NCBI GenBank assembly: GCA_025059945.1
Contig: JANXDC010000011.1
Coordinates: 205,856-269,855 of the forward strand
Length of the DNA: 64,000 bases
Source: Bacteroidota bacterium
GTDB taxonomy: Bacteria; Bacteroidota; Rhodothermia; JANXDC01
Direction: 5' to 3'
Shown one piece after another: positions 13,460 through 23,977 of the stretch. How positions within the stretch are numbered: the first letter of the stretch is position 1; each line of letters starts with the position of its first letter. Position numbers and translations under genes: made by a program. The notes under the pieces are model-generated. The model was not told the DNA's origin and did not search any database. It saw only the letters and a list, made by a program, of their open reading frames with translations.

Positions 13460-14394
13460 CCCGGTAGCGTTTCCAGGAGCTCTAGCAGACGGTTGAGCTC
13501 TTCAAGCGAATAGAAGGATACGCGGATCTCCCCACGGCCACCAGAACGCTGTACGATCTGCACCCGCGTGCCCAGCTTGGCCCGGAGACGGTCCTCGGCC
13601 TCTGTTCGAAAGGGAGGAGCCGGTCTCTGTGTGGGGCCAGCGGTGACAAGGGGGCGCGTTTTAAGACGGCGCACGAGCTCCTCGACCTGGCGTACGGAAA
13701 GGTTTTGCCGTAGGGTCTGCTCCAGCACCCGCAGCTGCTCTTCTTTCCGGTTTAGGCCCAACATGGCCCGCGCATGGCCCATCGAGATGCGTCCATCGCG
13801 CAGGGCGGCCTGTATGGCGTCGGGCAGCTGCAGCAGGCGCAGGAAATTGGCCACCGTGGAACGGTCCTTACCGACCCTTTCGGCGATCTGCTCTTGCGTC
13901 AGGCTGCATTCTTCCAGAAGCCGGCGGTAGCCGAGGGCGATCTCAAGCGGGTTTAGGGCCTCCCGTTGGATGTTCTCCACGAGGGCCATCTCGAGCATGG
14001 TCTCGTCGTTGGCCTCGCGCACAAAGGCCGGTATGCGCGGCATGCCGATGCGCCGACAGGCGCGCCACCGCCGCTCACCCGTAATGAGCTCGTAGTAGCC
14101 GTCTTCGGCGGCCCGCACCGTGATGGGCTGAATAAGGCCGTGTTGCCGAATAGATTGGGCTAGCTCCTCGAGGGCCTCTTCGTCGAATTGCTCCCGCGGT
14201 TGATACGGATTGGGGCGAACGCGATCGATGTCGATCTCGATGGCTTGTAGTTTGCCCATCACCCCCAGCTCGGAGCCCGAAGGGGCGGGCTGTGGAGATG
14301 GGCTAGGTAGCAAGGCCTCTAGGCCACGTCCCAAGACGCGCGTGCGCGTATGTGTGCGGTCAGCCATGGGTTTTGCTGTCTGCCCATCCGCCAT
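13456..14394 (-). CDS. parB: chromosome partitioning protein ParB
   Basis: ParB/Spo0J family centromere-binding CTPase, 312 residues. The N-terminal basic stretch [12 protein letters not shown] is the ParA-interacting type. The CTP-binding ParB domain has [15 protein letters not shown], the motif [11 protein letters not shown] and [15 protein letters not shown]. The helix-turn-helix region is [27 protein letters not shown], and the C-terminal dimerisation segment ends in [12 protein letters not shown]. The start overlaps the end of parA; ATG at 14367 is an alternative and neither has a clear Shine-Dalgarno sequence. I found no parS site near it. Confidence 0.96.
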   Translation of the reverse strand: MADGQTAKPMADRTHTRTRVLGRGLEALLPSPSPQPAPSGSELGVMGKLQAIEIDIDRVRPNPYQPREQFDEEALEELAQSIRQHGLIQPITVRAAEDGYYELITGERRWRACRRIGMPRIPAFVREANDETMLEMALVENIQREALNPLEIALGYRRLLEECSLTQEQIAERVGKDRSTVANFLRLLQLPDAIQAALRDGRISMGHARAMLGLNRKEEQLRVLEQTLRQNLSVRQVEELVRRLKTRPLVTAGPTQRPAPPFRTEAEDRLRAKLGTRVQIVQRSGGRGEIRVSFYSLEELNRLLELLETLPG

Positions 14395-15193
14395 GAGAGG
14401 AGGAGGTGGTCTCCGCGGCCGCCCACTCGTTGCGCTCCAGTATCTCTCGGGCGAGGGCCAGATAGTTGTTCGCGCCCGCGCTCCCAGGGTCGTATAGCAG
14501 CACGGGTTGGCCGAAGCTTGGCGCCTCGCTCAAGCGTACGTTGCGCCGGATGAGCGTGCGAAAGGTGAGGTCTTGGAAATAGCGTTTAACCTCGTCGTAG
14601 ACTTGGTTGGAGAGCCGGATGCGCGCATCGTACATAGTCAGCAGCACGCCCTCTAAGCGCAGCTGCGGGTTGCAGCGTTCTTGCACCAGCCGAATGGTCT
14701 GCAACAGCCGGCCTAGCCCCTCCAGGGCAAAATACTCGCATTGGACGGGTATAAGCACGGAATCCGCGGCCGTCAGGGCGTTGATCGTAAGCAGGCCGAG
14801 CGAGGGGGGACAGTCGATCAAGACGAAGGCGAAGCTCTCCCGCAGCGGCTCAAGCACCCGTTTGAGCACAAACTCGCGGCCTGACCAGTGCACGAGTTCT
14901 ATTTCTGTCGCCACGAGATCCGGCTTGGCCGGCGCGACGTACAGCTGGGGTAGCTGGGAGACCGGCTGAACGAGCACATCCGGGAGCTTGGCTCCACCCA
15001 GCAGGACCTCGTAGATCGTCAGCGAGAGCTTGCTGGGCTCTAGCCCCACCCCACTTGTGGCGTTTGCCTGGGGATCGAAATCGATGAGCAGGGTGGGCTG
15101 CTCCAGGGCCGCCAGGCTGGCGGCTAGGTTGATGGCCGTGGTGGTTTTGCCCACCCCACCTTTTTGATTGGCAATCGCGATAATTTTGCCCAT
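14360..15193 (-). CDS. parA: chromosome partitioning ATPase ParA (Soj)
   Basis: ParA/MinD-type ATPase that moves origins together with ParB, 277 residues. The deviant Walker A is [16 protein letters not shown] near residues 9-24. Walker A' is [12 protein letters not shown], and Walker B is [19 protein letters not shown] placed the start at 15193 ([10 protein letters not shown]) because the upstream in-frame extension is not family-like. A good promoter lies immediately upstream. The gene overlaps parB and belongs to a parA-parB-DUF5683 operon. Confidence 0.97.
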   Translation of the reverse strand: MGKIIAIANQKGGVGKTTTAINLAASLAALEQPTLLIDFDPQANATSGVGLEPSKLSLTIYEVLLGGAKLPDVLVQPVSQLPQLYVAPAKPDLVATEIELVHWSGREFVLKRVLEPLRESFAFVLIDCPPSLGLLTINALTAADSVLIPVQCEYFALEGLGRLLQTIRLVQERCNPQLRLEGVLLTMYDARIRLSNQVYDEVKRYFQDLTFRTLIRRNVRLSEAPSFGQPVLLYDPGSAGANNYLALAREILERNEWAAAETTSSSHGGWADSKTHG

Positions 15194-15212
15194 AGGACCT
15201 GTCCACTCCTCA

Positions 15213-15245
15213 CAAAATATACCACCCCTTCCTAGAGCGTGCAAA
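15213..15245 (-). promoter_or_regulatory. promoter of the parA-parB operon
   Basis: On the minus strand TTTGCAC (-35/-33, starting at 15245) and TATATTTTG (-10/-7, ending at 15213) are separated by 17 bases measured from the TTGCAC hexamer. This fits both a general sigma-70 promoter and the Bacteroidota TTTG...TAnnTTTG pattern. The expected start is about a dozen bases before the parA ATG. Confidence 0.65.
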
Positions 15246-15360
15246 CCGGCCCAGGCCGGGGCGATCTGCGGGGAGGTTATCGTATCTTTATGTCGCTTGG
15301 GCGTCCTTGTGAGGACGCCTCGAACTGCAAAGTACGCACACCGCCCATAACACCTTCGCC

Positions 15361-15786
15361 ATGGGCTACAGCTGGATACCCCATACGGCCGATGTTGCGC
15401 TTCGCCTCTGGGGGGCGGACCCAGCGGCCCTATACGTTGAGGCCGCCCGTGGGCTTGTAGACGAAATGACCGATGGGGCCCTAGAGGGCGCTCAGCCGCG
15501 CCAGTGGCGTTCTGTTCGGCTCTGCGCCGCCTCTTATGCGGAGCTGCTTGTGGACTGGCTCAATGAGCTCATCTTTTGGTACGAAGCGCACGCCCTGTAT
15601 CCCGTGGCGTTTCGGCTGCGCGCCGAAGTCAGATCCGAAGGTTATTGCCTCCTGGGCGAGGTGGGCGTCGTTCCCGTGGGAGAGCAAGTGGCCAAACTCC
15701 AGCTCAAAGCCGCCACCTATCACGGGCTGCGCTTCGCCCAGGCCGCTGACGGAACCTGGGAAGCCGAAGTGGTGCTGGATATTTAA
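15361..15786 (+). CDS. archease
   Basis: Small acidic protein of the archease family (141 residues), which accelerates RtcB ligation and broadens its nucleotide use. The N-terminus [17 protein letters not shown] matches the family signature with its conserved His and Asp. [16 protein letters not shown] and the terminal VVLDI with a metal-binding Asp are also typical. It is 17 bases upstream of rtcB on the same strand, the classical partner pair. Upstream lies a 167-base divergent region shared with parA, with TATCTTTA at 15283-15290 as a weak -7 candidate and a 7-bp hairpin at 15300-15319. Confidence 0.92.
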   Translation: MGYSWIPHTADVALRLWGADPAALYVEAARGLVDEMTDGALEGAQPRQWRSVRLCAASYAELLVDWLNELIFWYEAHALYPVAFRLRAEVRSEGYCLLGEVGVVPVGEQVAKLQLKAATYHGLRFAQAADGTWEAEVVLDI

Positions 15787-15803
15787 GGACCGGAGAGGGC
15801 AAG

Positions 15804-17273
15804 ATGGCTGAGTTTCGCATTCCTCAGAAGCAAAACCTGGTGCGCGTAGACGAGGTCACTTGGGAGATCCCCACCACGTTTTGGGCCAAGATGCGCGTCC
15901 CGGCCCGGCTGTACGCCACGGAGCGCATCCTGGAACAGATCCTCGAGGACAAGTCCCTGGCCCAACTGGTCAACATGACCACCCTGCCGGGCGTGCTGCG
16001 GCACGCCATCGCCATGCCGGACGTGCACCAGGGCTACGGCTTTCCCGTAGGGGGGGTGTTGGCCACCGACGTCTCGGAGGGGGTCGTCTCCCCAGGCGGG
16101 GTCGGCTACGACATCAACTGCGGCGTTCGGTTGCTCCTTTCCGACATTCCCCGCCAGCACGTCGATGAGGCGCGCCTTACCCGACTCGTGGAGCGCCTAA
16201 TGCGCACCATTCCGGTCGGAACCGGAGAGGGCAGCCCCATTACGCTCTCCAAAAAAGAACTCGACCGCGTGGCCCTCGAGGGCGCCCACTGGGCCGTGCG
16301 CCAAGGCTATGGGCTTCCGGAGGATCTGGAGCGTATCGAAGACGGAGGGCGCATGGAGGGAGCCGATCCGGAGGCCGTAAGCGAACGGGCCAGGGAGCGC
16401 GGCTACGTGCAGCTGGGCTCTTTGGGGTCCGGCAACCATTTTCTGGAGATCCAATACGTAGCCGAGATCTTCGACGAAGCCGCCGCACAGGCCTTTGGCC
16501 TGCATCGCGACCAAATGGTCGTGCTCATCCACTGCGGTTCCCGCGGATACGGGCATCAGATCTGCTCCGACTACGTCAAAACCGCCCTGCATGCGGCCTC
16601 CTCGAAGTACAAGATACAGCTCGTGGACCCCGAGCTGGCCTGTGTGCCGTTTCAGAGTCCGGAGGGGCAGGCCTATCATCGGGCCATGCGTTGCGCGATG
16701 AACTTCGCCTGGGCCAACCGAGAGGTGATCACGCACTTTACGCGCCAAGTTTGGCGCGAGCTTTTCGGGAACGCCGCCCAGCTGCGTCTGCTTTACGACG
16801 TCGTACACAACACGGCCAAGATCGAGACCTTCGAGCTCGATGGCCGGCGCCACCGAGCCGTCGTGCATCGCAAGGGCGCCACGCGCGCCCTGGGCCCCGG
16901 CCATCCCCTGACGCCAGCCGTCTACGCCGAAGTCGGACAGCCCGTCATCATCCCGGGCTCGATGGGCACCTCCTCATGGGTGCTCGTGGGACAGCAGCGC
17001 GACGATACGAACTTCTTCAACTCCACCTGCCACGGGGCCGGACGCCAGCTTTCGCGTCACCAGGCCAAAAAGCGGGTCTTCGGCTCCAACTTGGACCTGG
17101 TGGCCGTGCTGGCGCAGCAGGGGATCGTGGCCCGTAGCCAAAGCCGGGCTGGGCTGGCTGAAGAGGCCCCGTTCGCCTACAAAGACGTCGACGAGGTCGT
17201 GCGCGTTGTCGAACAAGCGGGCATGGCCCGCCGCGTGGCCCGGTTGCGGCCCCTGGGGGTGATCAAAGGCTAG
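15804..17273 (+). CDS. rtcB: RNA-splicing ligase RtcB
   Basis: GTP- and Mn-dependent RNA ligase that joins 2',3'-cyclic phosphate (or 3'-phosphate) ends to 5'-OH ends, 489 residues. Metal-binding residues are visible as Asp103 and Cys106 in GGVGYDINCGVR, plus GSLGSGNHFLEIQ and HCGSRGYGHQ. The guanylated histidine is most likely His410 in STCHGAGRQLSR. The length is that of the family. The ribosome site GGAGAGG precedes the ATG. It forms an operon with archease and converges on the CBS gene with six bases between stop codons. In bacteria RtcB is associated with RNA repair; the physiological substrate here is unknown. Confidence 0.97.
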   Translation: MAEFRIPQKQNLVRVDEVTWEIPTTFWAKMRVPARLYATERILEQILEDKSLAQLVNMTTLPGVLRHAIAMPDVHQGYGFPVGGVLATDVSEGVVSPGGVGYDINCGVRLLLSDIPRQHVDEARLTRLVERLMRTIPVGTGEGSPITLSKKELDRVALEGAHWAVRQGYGLPEDLERIEDGGRMEGADPEAVSERARERGYVQLGSLGSGNHFLEIQYVAEIFDEAAAQAFGLHRDQMVVLIHCGSRGYGHQICSDYVKTALHAASSKYKIQLVDPELACVPFQSPEGQAYHRAMRCAMNFAWANREVITHFTRQVWRELFGNAAQLRLLYDVVHNTAKIETFELDGRRHRAVVHRKGATRALGPGHPLTPAVYAEVGQPVIIPGSMGTSSWVLVGQQRDDTNFFNSTCHGAGRQLSRHQAKKRVFGSNLDLVAVLAQQGIVARSQSRAGLAEEAPFAYKDVDEVVRVVEQAGMARRVARLRPLGVIKG

Positions 17274-17279
17274 CTGCCC

Positions 17280-17726
17280 CTAGGACAGCTTGGGGGGGTA
17301 GTAGAGGTATTCTTCCATCTGCCGCAGCACGAAGTCCTTTTCCGCCAGATCGTGCCACATGAGGTTGCGAATCGAAATCATCCCCACCAGCTTGCCCTCT
17401 TCTACGACCGGGATGTGCCGGCAGTTAAGCTGATGCATCTTGCGCACCACCGAGTCCACATCCTCATCGGCCTGCGCGACCACGACCTGCTCGGTCATGA
17501 CCTCACGCACCCTCGTTGCGCGGGGGTCTTTACCGGGCGCGACGACGCGCTTAAGCAGATCGCGCTCGGTGAAGATCCCCACCAGCCGATTGTGCGCATC
17601 CAAAACGAGCACCGCCCCGACGTTATGCCGCGCCATCTGTTCGACGGCCTCTTGTACCGTGCTTTCGGGATGCACGCAATGCAGAGGGGCTCCCGGCTCG
17701 ATGAGATGGCGCAATCGCTTGCCCAT
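17280..17726 (-). CDS. CBS-pair domain protein
   Basis: A 148-residue protein made almost only of two CBS domains, which usually bind adenosyl ligands and act as energy sensors. The first CBS (about residues 7-65) includes QMARHNVGAVLVLDAHNRLVG and ends in FTERDLLKRV. The second (about 75-130) includes MHQLNCRHIPVVEEGKLVGM and ISIRNLM. There is no fused catalytic domain, so the target is unknown. A GGGAGGAG ribosome site precedes the ATG. It converges on rtcB with a six-base gap and no terminator between them. Confidence 0.88.
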   Translation of the reverse strand: MGKRLRHLIEPGAPLHCVHPESTVQEAVEQMARHNVGAVLVLDAHNRLVGIFTERDLLKRVVAPGKDPRATRVREVMTEQVVVAQADEDVDSVVRKMHQLNCRHIPVVEEGKLVGMISIRNLMWHDLAEKDFVLRQMEEYLYYPPKLS

Positions 17727-17806
17727 GATCGGCTCCTCCCATTAAAACTGCGATAAAAGAAAACGCCTGCTGGCTCCCGGCGCAAGTCGTTTCGCACGTG
17801 TAAACA

Positions 17807-17836
17807 CGGCCGGCCCCGTTTTTCCGGGGCCGACCT
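17807..17836 (-). terminator. GC hairpin downstream of the SDR gene, possible terminator
   Basis: CGGCCCCG at 17811-17818 pairs with CGGGGCCG at 17825-17832 around a six-base loop. It lies about 30 bases after the stop of the SDR gene and before the CBS gene. No clear U-run follows on the minus strand, so it may be a weak terminator or an mRNA-end stabiliser. Confidence 0.4.
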
Positions 17837-17864
17837 TCTAGAGCGCTCAAGATCCCATAGCACG

Positions 17865-18614
17865 CTATTGCGCCATAAATCCCCCGTCAACGGGGAAAGC
17901 CACCCCGGTAACGAAGGAGGCCGCATCCGAGCACAGCCACAAAACAGCCTCTGCCACCTCTTCGGGGCGTCCTAAGCGTCCGATGGGCTCCATCGCCGCC
18001 AGCGATTGAGGATCTGGGCTAAAGCGCTCCACCATGGGCGTAAGAATAACGCCCGGACATACGGCGTTGATCCGGATGCCCTGCTGCGCGTACTCCAGGG
18101 CTGCGGTTTTTGTGAGTCCCACCACGCCGTGTTTGCTGGCTACATAAGCGGGGATGTTGGGGAACCCGACCAACCCGGCCACCGAGGCGGTGTTTACGAT
18201 CGCCCCACCGCCCTGACGGAGCATGACGGGGATCTCGTATTTCATGCACAGCCAGACGCCTTTTAGGTTGATCGCCAGCACCCGATCCCAGTTTTCCTCC
18301 GTGCACTCGGCCGTCGAAGCCTGGGCACCCTCGATGCCCGCGTTGTTGAAGGCGCAATCCAAGCGCCCATAGGCCTCAAGGGTCCTTCGGATCAACTCCT
18401 GAACCTGCTGGGGATCGGAGACATCAGCCTGGATGAAGAGCGCCTCTCCACCCGCCTGTTGGATTTCGCTTACGGTCCTCTGTCCCCCTTCAACGGCCAC
18501 ATCCGAGACCACTACTTGCGCACCTGCGCGAGCGAATGCCAGGGCCGTCGCGCGGCCGATACCAGAGGCCCCGCCCGTGACCAGGGCCACCCGACCATGG
18601 AACAAAGCAGCCAT
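17865..18614 (-). CDS. short-chain dehydrogenase/reductase (classical SDR)
   Basis: Classical NAD(P)-dependent SDR of 249 residues. The cofactor motif TGGASGIG is at residues 13-20. The NNAG motif is near residue 90, and the catalytic set is Ser144, Tyr157 and Lys161 (AYVASKHG). The C-terminal [15 protein letters not shown] is typical of glucose-1-dehydrogenase/FabG-like members. Asp38 after the second strand suggests preference for NAD. The substrate cannot be deduced. AGGAGG precedes the ATG, and TATCTTTA at 18645-18638 is a possible -7 element in an A/T-rich patch. It is flanked by hairpins and seems monocistronic. Confidence 0.88.
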   Translation of the reverse strand: MAALFHGRVALVTGGASGIGRATALAFARAGAQVVVSDVAVEGGQRTVSEIQQAGGEALFIQADVSDPQQVQELIRRTLEAYGRLDCAFNNAGIEGAQASTAECTEENWDRVLAINLKGVWLCMKYEIPVMLRQGGGAIVNTASVAGLVGFPNIPAYVASKHGVVGLTKTAALEYAQQGIRINAVCPGVILTPMVERFSPDPQSLAAMEPIGRLGRPEEVAEAVLWLCSDAASFVTGVAFPVDGGFMAQ

Positions 18615-18779
18615 GAGAGATCCTCCTATCTAGGGGTTAAAGATAAAAAAACAAAAAAGTTTTTAATTTGCCACACATCTTCCACTCACGAGGCGTCCCT
18701 CATTGCATTTTCACAAGGAAGGGCGTATCTCGGGTAGCATTGACCCCAAGGGAGCTCGGTTGCGGGCTAGGGCCTGCTT
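18615..18779. other. 165-base intergenic region upstream of the SDR gene
   Basis: Contains the SDR ribosome-binding site and an A/T-rich patch (about 18637-18670) that stands out from the GC-rich surroundings and probably holds the SDR promoter. A small stem, GGCCTG/CAGGCC at 18771-18786, overlaps the end of the PfpI gene and has no U-run. No ORF or RNA gene is recognisable. Confidence 0.5.
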
Positions 18780-19376
18780 TCAGGCCGGTACGGCGCGCCG
18801 GTGTTCGATGCGCGTGCCCATCACCTCTAGGAACTTGGCCAACCACTGGGGATGAGCCGGCCAAGCGGGGGCCGTGACCAGGTTGTCGTCCACCACGGCC
18901 TGATCGGCGGGCACCTCTACGTACTCGCCTCCGGCCAGCCGAACCTCTGGGCCCACGGCCGGGTAGGCCGTCAGGCGCCGGCCCCGCACCGCATCGGCTG
19001 CCGTGAGCACCTGGATTCCGTGGCAGATCGCCGCGATCGGCTTCCGAGCGGCGGCGAAGTGTCGCACGATCTCAAGCACGCGCGCGTTTAGGCGGATGTA
19101 CTCCGGCGCCCGGCCTCCGGCTATCACCAGGGCGTCGTATGCTTCGGGCTCGACCTCATCGAAGCTGTAGTTCAAGGTGAACTGATGGCCGGGCTTTTCG
19201 GAGTACGTCTGATCGCCCTCGAAATCGTGAATGGCCGTGCGGATTTTCTGCCCGGACCGCTTTCCGGGGCAGACGGCGTGCACGGTGTAGCCCACCATCT
19301 GCAGGGCCTGAAAGGGGACCATGACCTCGTAGTCTTCGGCGAAGTCCCCGACGAGCATGAGCACCTTGGGCGCCAT
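18780..19376 (-). CDS. DJ-1/PfpI family protein
   Basis: Class I glutamine amidotransferase-like fold of the DJ-1/PfpI superfamily, 198 residues. The nucleophile-elbow Cys118 is in [16 protein letters not shown], followed by a His, the family hallmark. An upstream acidic residue lies in PEYIRLN. Members act as proteases, deglycases/glyoxalases or stress chaperones, and sequence alone does not decide which. I chose the ATG at 19376 because AGGAGGAAG lies just upstream; an in-frame start nine codons earlier is less likely. It is separated from sufE by about 110 bases. Confidence 0.87.
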   Translation of the reverse strand: MAPKVLMLVGDFAEDYEVMVPFQALQMVGYTVHAVCPGKRSGQKIRTAIHDFEGDQTYSEKPGHQFTLNYSFDEVEPEAYDALVIAGGRAPEYIRLNARVLEIVRHFAAARKPIAAICHGIQVLTAADAVRGRRLTAYPAVGPEVRLAGGEYVEVPADQAVVDDNLVTAPAWPAHPQWLAKFLEVMGTRIEHRRAVPA

Positions 19377-19485
19377 GGCGCTTCCTCCTCGCCGCTTGGA
19401 CAAACTTTACTATGCCGCCCCTCAAGGGAGGTTCCTTGAGCAATCTCCGTTCCGGACGTGCTCGCTAAGCGGACCTCGCATCGGG

Positions 19486-19923
19486 CTATGCGGAATCGGA
19501 TTCCGCCAACTGGCGCTTGACCTCCGCCAGCAGGCGCCGGTAAATGGCCTCCAGACCCCGAGCGCGTTGCATGCCCAGGGCCTGAGCCAGGCCCAGCCGA
19601 TGGAGCAGGTCAATCGGGGCGGACCAGATCTCCTGAGCCGGATGGCCGTCGAGGGCCTCTACGAGCAGCGCCACAAACCCCCGGACCGTGGGGGCTTCGC
19701 GGGGGGCGTCGGCATAGAGCCGGATGCGCTTCTCCGGATCCACTCGCACCCAGAGATAAACCGGCGACTGACACTCCGGAACGCGCGCCTGGGCGCGCGC
19801 GCTTGCCTGCTGAAGCTCTGTCGGAAGCGGAGGGAGGCGCTCCGAAAGATCCAGCAGGATGTCAAAGCGCATCCGATCGTCGCCGGATGCGAAGAGTCTG
19901 ACGAACTCCTGAAGCGTGGGCAT
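19486..19923 (-). CDS. sufE: SufE-like sulfur acceptor
   Basis: SufE family protein of 145 residues, which accepts persulfide sulfur from a cysteine desulfurase for Fe-S cluster assembly. The acceptor is Cys51 in RVPECQSPVYLWV, the same number as in E. coli SufE. The C-terminal GLEAIYRRLLAEVKRQL helix is typical. The upstream gene on the same strand, 44 bases away, is a sulfurtransferase, so the pair may form a sulfur-relay operon. No cysteine desulfurase or suf scaffold gene is in the window. Confidence 0.93.
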   Translation of the reverse strand: MPTLQEFVRLFASGDDRMRFDILLDLSERLPPLPTELQQASARAQARVPECQSPVYLWVRVDPEKRIRLYADAPREAPTVRGFVALLVEALDGHPAQEIWSAPIDLLHRLGLAQALGMQRARGLEAIYRRLLAEVKRQLAESDSA

Positions 19924-19967
19924 GGCGGGCCCTCCGAAGCCAAGAGCGGAGGCTGGCCCCTTTCGCG

Positions 19968-20834
19968 TTAGGAGCTCTGTCGGCCGGGGCCCTTCTCGAT
20001 GGGCACCCCCACGAGGTTACCCCACTCGGTCCAGGAGCCGTCGTAGTTGCGCACGCGCTCAAAGCCCAACAGGTACCGGAGCACAAACCAAGTGTGGCTA
20101 GAGCGCTCCCCGATGCGGCAGTAGGTGATAACCTCCTCTTGCGGAGAGAGGCCCTGCTCTTGCAGGTAGAGCCGTTCGAGCTCCTCTCGGCTGCGGAAGG
20201 TGCCGTCCTCCCGCACGGCCCGGCTCCAGGGGACGTTCACGGCCCCAGGTATATGTCCAGCTCGTAGCGCGCCCTCCTGCGGATAGTCCGGCATGTGCGT
20301 CAGCTCCCCCGCGTACTCCTGCGGGGTGCGCACGTCCACAAGCGGTTTTCCGGCGCGCATGTGCGCCAGCACCTGATCCCGAAAGGCCCGAATCGACAGG
20401 TCCGGATCCTGCGCCACGTACGGGCGCGGCGCAAAGCTCGGGACCTCGCGCACCAGGGGCCGGCCCTCGGCGATCCACTTCTGCCGCCCGCCGTCCATGA
20501 TGCGGCAATCCTTGTGGCCGAAGAGCTTAAAGACCCAAAAAGCGTAACAAGCCCACCAGTTGTTCTTATCCCCGTAGAAGACGACCGTCGTGTCGTTGCC
20601 GATGCCGAGCCGGCTGCAGAGGGCGGCGAAGCGCTCTTTGTCGATGTAGTCCCGCATGATGGGATCCTGCAGATCGCGCGTCCAATCGAGGTGCACGGCG
20701 TTCGGAATATGTCCGGTGTCGTAGAGCAGGATGTCCTCGTTGGACTCCACGATCCGGATTCGCGCGGTGTCGTGCATGTGCGCCGCTACCCATTCGGTTG
20801 AGACCAACGACTCAGGATGCGCATACGGTTTCAT
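19968..20834 (-). CDS. two-domain sulfurtransferase (rhodanese type)
   Basis: Thiosulfate or 3-mercaptopyruvate sulfurtransferase of 288 residues with two rhodanese domains. The first (about residues 10-125) lacks an active cysteine at the catalytic position. The second has Cys239 in the loop [17 protein letters not shown]. The CRIGERS loop resembles thiosulfate sulfurtransferases of the CysA/SseA group. AAGGAGG precedes the ATG, and TAAGTTTA just upstream of it is a weak -7 candidate. It is followed after 44 bases by sufE, suggesting it supplies or receives persulfide in the same pathway. Confidence 0.92.
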   Translation of the reverse strand: MKPYAHPESLVSTEWVAAHMHDTARIRIVESNEDILLYDTGHIPNAVHLDWTRDLQDPIMRDYIDKERFAALCSRLGIGNDTTVVFYGDKNNWWACYAFWVFKLFGHKDCRIMDGGRQKWIAEGRPLVREVPSFAPRPYVAQDPDLSIRAFRDQVLAHMRAGKPLVDVRTPQEYAGELTHMPDYPQEGALRAGHIPGAVNVPWSRAVREDGTFRSREELERLYLQEQGLSPQEEVITYCRIGERSSHTWFVLRYLLGFERVRNYDGSWTEWGNLVGVPIEKGPGRQSS

Positions 20835-20931
20835 GTATCGCCTCCTTGGATAAACTTAGACTAAGTACGGACAATTTTACCTTTTGGGCTTGGGGGGAGT
20901 TCCGTTGCGTCCATAAGACGGGAGCGGCTAA

Positions 20932-22464
<1,533 letters not shown>

Positions 22465-22477
22465 GGGCGAGCAGGTC

Positions 22478-23974
22478 ATGGTGTCGTTTTCGCTGGAGGC
22501 CATCAGCCGTCAGCTGGAGCGCTTCGCCGCTGAGTTGGGCCGGGAATACTACCTATCCGGCTCCGGGCAGAAGGAGCAGGCCGAGCTTGTGCCCATCTTT
22601 GAGCGCTACGCCGAGTTATGGCGTCCGGAGGCCTTGGAACGTCTACGGGAGCTGAGCCAGGGGCTGTCCTCGCAGGAGGAGGCCCGGGAGGCCCGCTACT
22701 TAGCCTTGGATCTATTGGGGAGCTTGGTCTCGCATGAGCTCCGAGCCGATCTAGAGGCCTTGGAGAACGCCGAGCTGCGCGCCGAAATCCGCCTGCCCGA
22801 TGGGCGCAGCCTGTCGTATCGACAGGCTGCCGTGGCCCTGGTCAACGAGCCCGAGCGCAACCGGCGCCGGCAGCTGTATCGGGCCCGCCTAGAGGTAACC
22901 GCGCAGCTAAACCCCCTGCGCATCGCCCTGCATCGGCGCACGCATGAGCTTGTGGAGGCCCTATGGGGAGCCCCCCTGCTTGAGGCCCTAGAGGAGCTGC
23001 GCGGTCACGACGCGCGCACGCTGCGGCAAAAGCTAGAGCGCTTCGCTGAGGAAACCGAGGACATGTACCGGGAGCTTTTGTCCTGGTATGTCGGAAAAAG
23101 GCTCGGCCTGGAGCTAGCCCAACTGGAACGGCATGATTTGGCCCATCTGCTGCGGGGCCACCAGTACGACTCCTACTTTCCGGCGGAGCGGCTCTGGGAG
23201 AGCGCGCGGCGTTTTGTGCGCGCCATGGGGCTTGATGAGACCGCCGGCGGCCGGGTGCGCCTGGACCTGGAGGCCCGTCCCCGCAAAAGCCCGCGCGCCT
23301 TCTGCGTCCCAGTCCGGGTTCCGGAGGAGATCTATCTGGTCATTATGCCCCATGGCGGCGTGGAAGATTACGAGGCCTTGCTGCACGAGCTTGGACACGC
23401 CTTGCATTTCGGCTACACGCGGTCTGATCTGCCGTATGCTTTCCGCATGCTCGGAGACAACTCCGTAACGGAAGGCTTCGCGATGACGTTCGATCAGCTC
23501 GTACAAGAGCCCATTTGGCTGCGCAAGGTCGTGGGGGTTGAGCGGTCCGAGGAGGTGGCCCGCTTCCTGTTGTTTCAGGAGCTCGCGTTGCTGCGCCGCT
23601 ACGCGGGCAAAATCGCCTACGAGCTGGAGCTGCACGCTCGTCGAGGCGATGTGGGGGGCATGCCCGAGCGTTATACCGCCCTTTTGGGGCGGCATACGCT
23701 TGTGGCTTACGCGCCGGAGGATTTCCTGGCCGACGTAGACGGCTTTCTGTACATTACCCACTACCTGCGGGCCTGGATGTTCGCCGCCCAGCTGCGGCAG
23801 TATCTGGTGGAGACCTTCGATGAGGACTGGTACTTAAACCCCCGCACTGGCTCTTTTCTGCGCTCCTGGTGGGAGTGGGGCCAGCGGTACACGGCCGAGG
23901 AGCTGCTGGCTCAGATCGGAGGCTCCCTGGAGCTCACCCCCTTGGTGCGGCGCTTGCATGAAGCGTTCGCCTAA
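22478..23974 (+). CDS. M3-like zinc metallopeptidase
   Basis: Gluzincin peptidase of the M3 (oligoendopeptidase) type, 498 residues. The zinc site is His303 and His307 in LLHELGHALHFGYT, with third ligand Glu332 in SVTEGFAMTFDQL. It is shorter than typical PepF (about 600 residues). There is no signal peptide, so it is probably cytoplasmic and degrades oligopeptides. I preferred the ATG at 22478 over the upstream in-frame start inside proS. It is followed by the histone-deacetylase-like gene after three bases. Confidence 0.85.
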   Translation: MVSFSLEAISRQLERFAAELGREYYLSGSGQKEQAELVPIFERYAELWRPEALERLRELSQGLSSQEEAREARYLALDLLGSLVSHELRADLEALENAELRAEIRLPDGRSLSYRQAAVALVNEPERNRRRQLYRARLEVTAQLNPLRIALHRRTHELVEALWGAPLLEALEELRGHDARTLRQKLERFAEETEDMYRELLSWYVGKRLGLELAQLERHDLAHLLRGHQYDSYFPAERLWESARRFVRAMGLDETAGGRVRLDLEARPRKSPRAFCVPVRVPEEIYLVIMPHGGVEDYEALLHELGHALHFGYTRSDLPYAFRMLGDNSVTEGFAMTFDQLVQEPIWLRKVVGVERSEEVARFLLFQELALLRRYAGKIAYELELHARRGDVGGMPERYTALLGRHTLVAYAPEDFLADVDGFLYITHYLRAWMFAAQLRQYLVETFDEDWYLNPRTGSFLRSWWEWGQRYTAEELLAQIGGSLELTPLVRRLHEAFA

Positions 23975-23977
23975 AGC

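Noticed and set aside
15300-15319. Hairpin GGCGTCC/GGACGCC upstream of archease
   Set aside because: A 7-bp stem without a U-run and without riboswitch features; could be chance in GC-rich DNA. A second small stem at 15246-15259 is equally unconvincing.
17789-17806. parS-like sequence around CACGTG
   Set aside because: Only the central CACGTG matches; the flanking GTTT/AAAC arms are offset by one or two bases and not symmetric, so it is not a ParB site by consensus.
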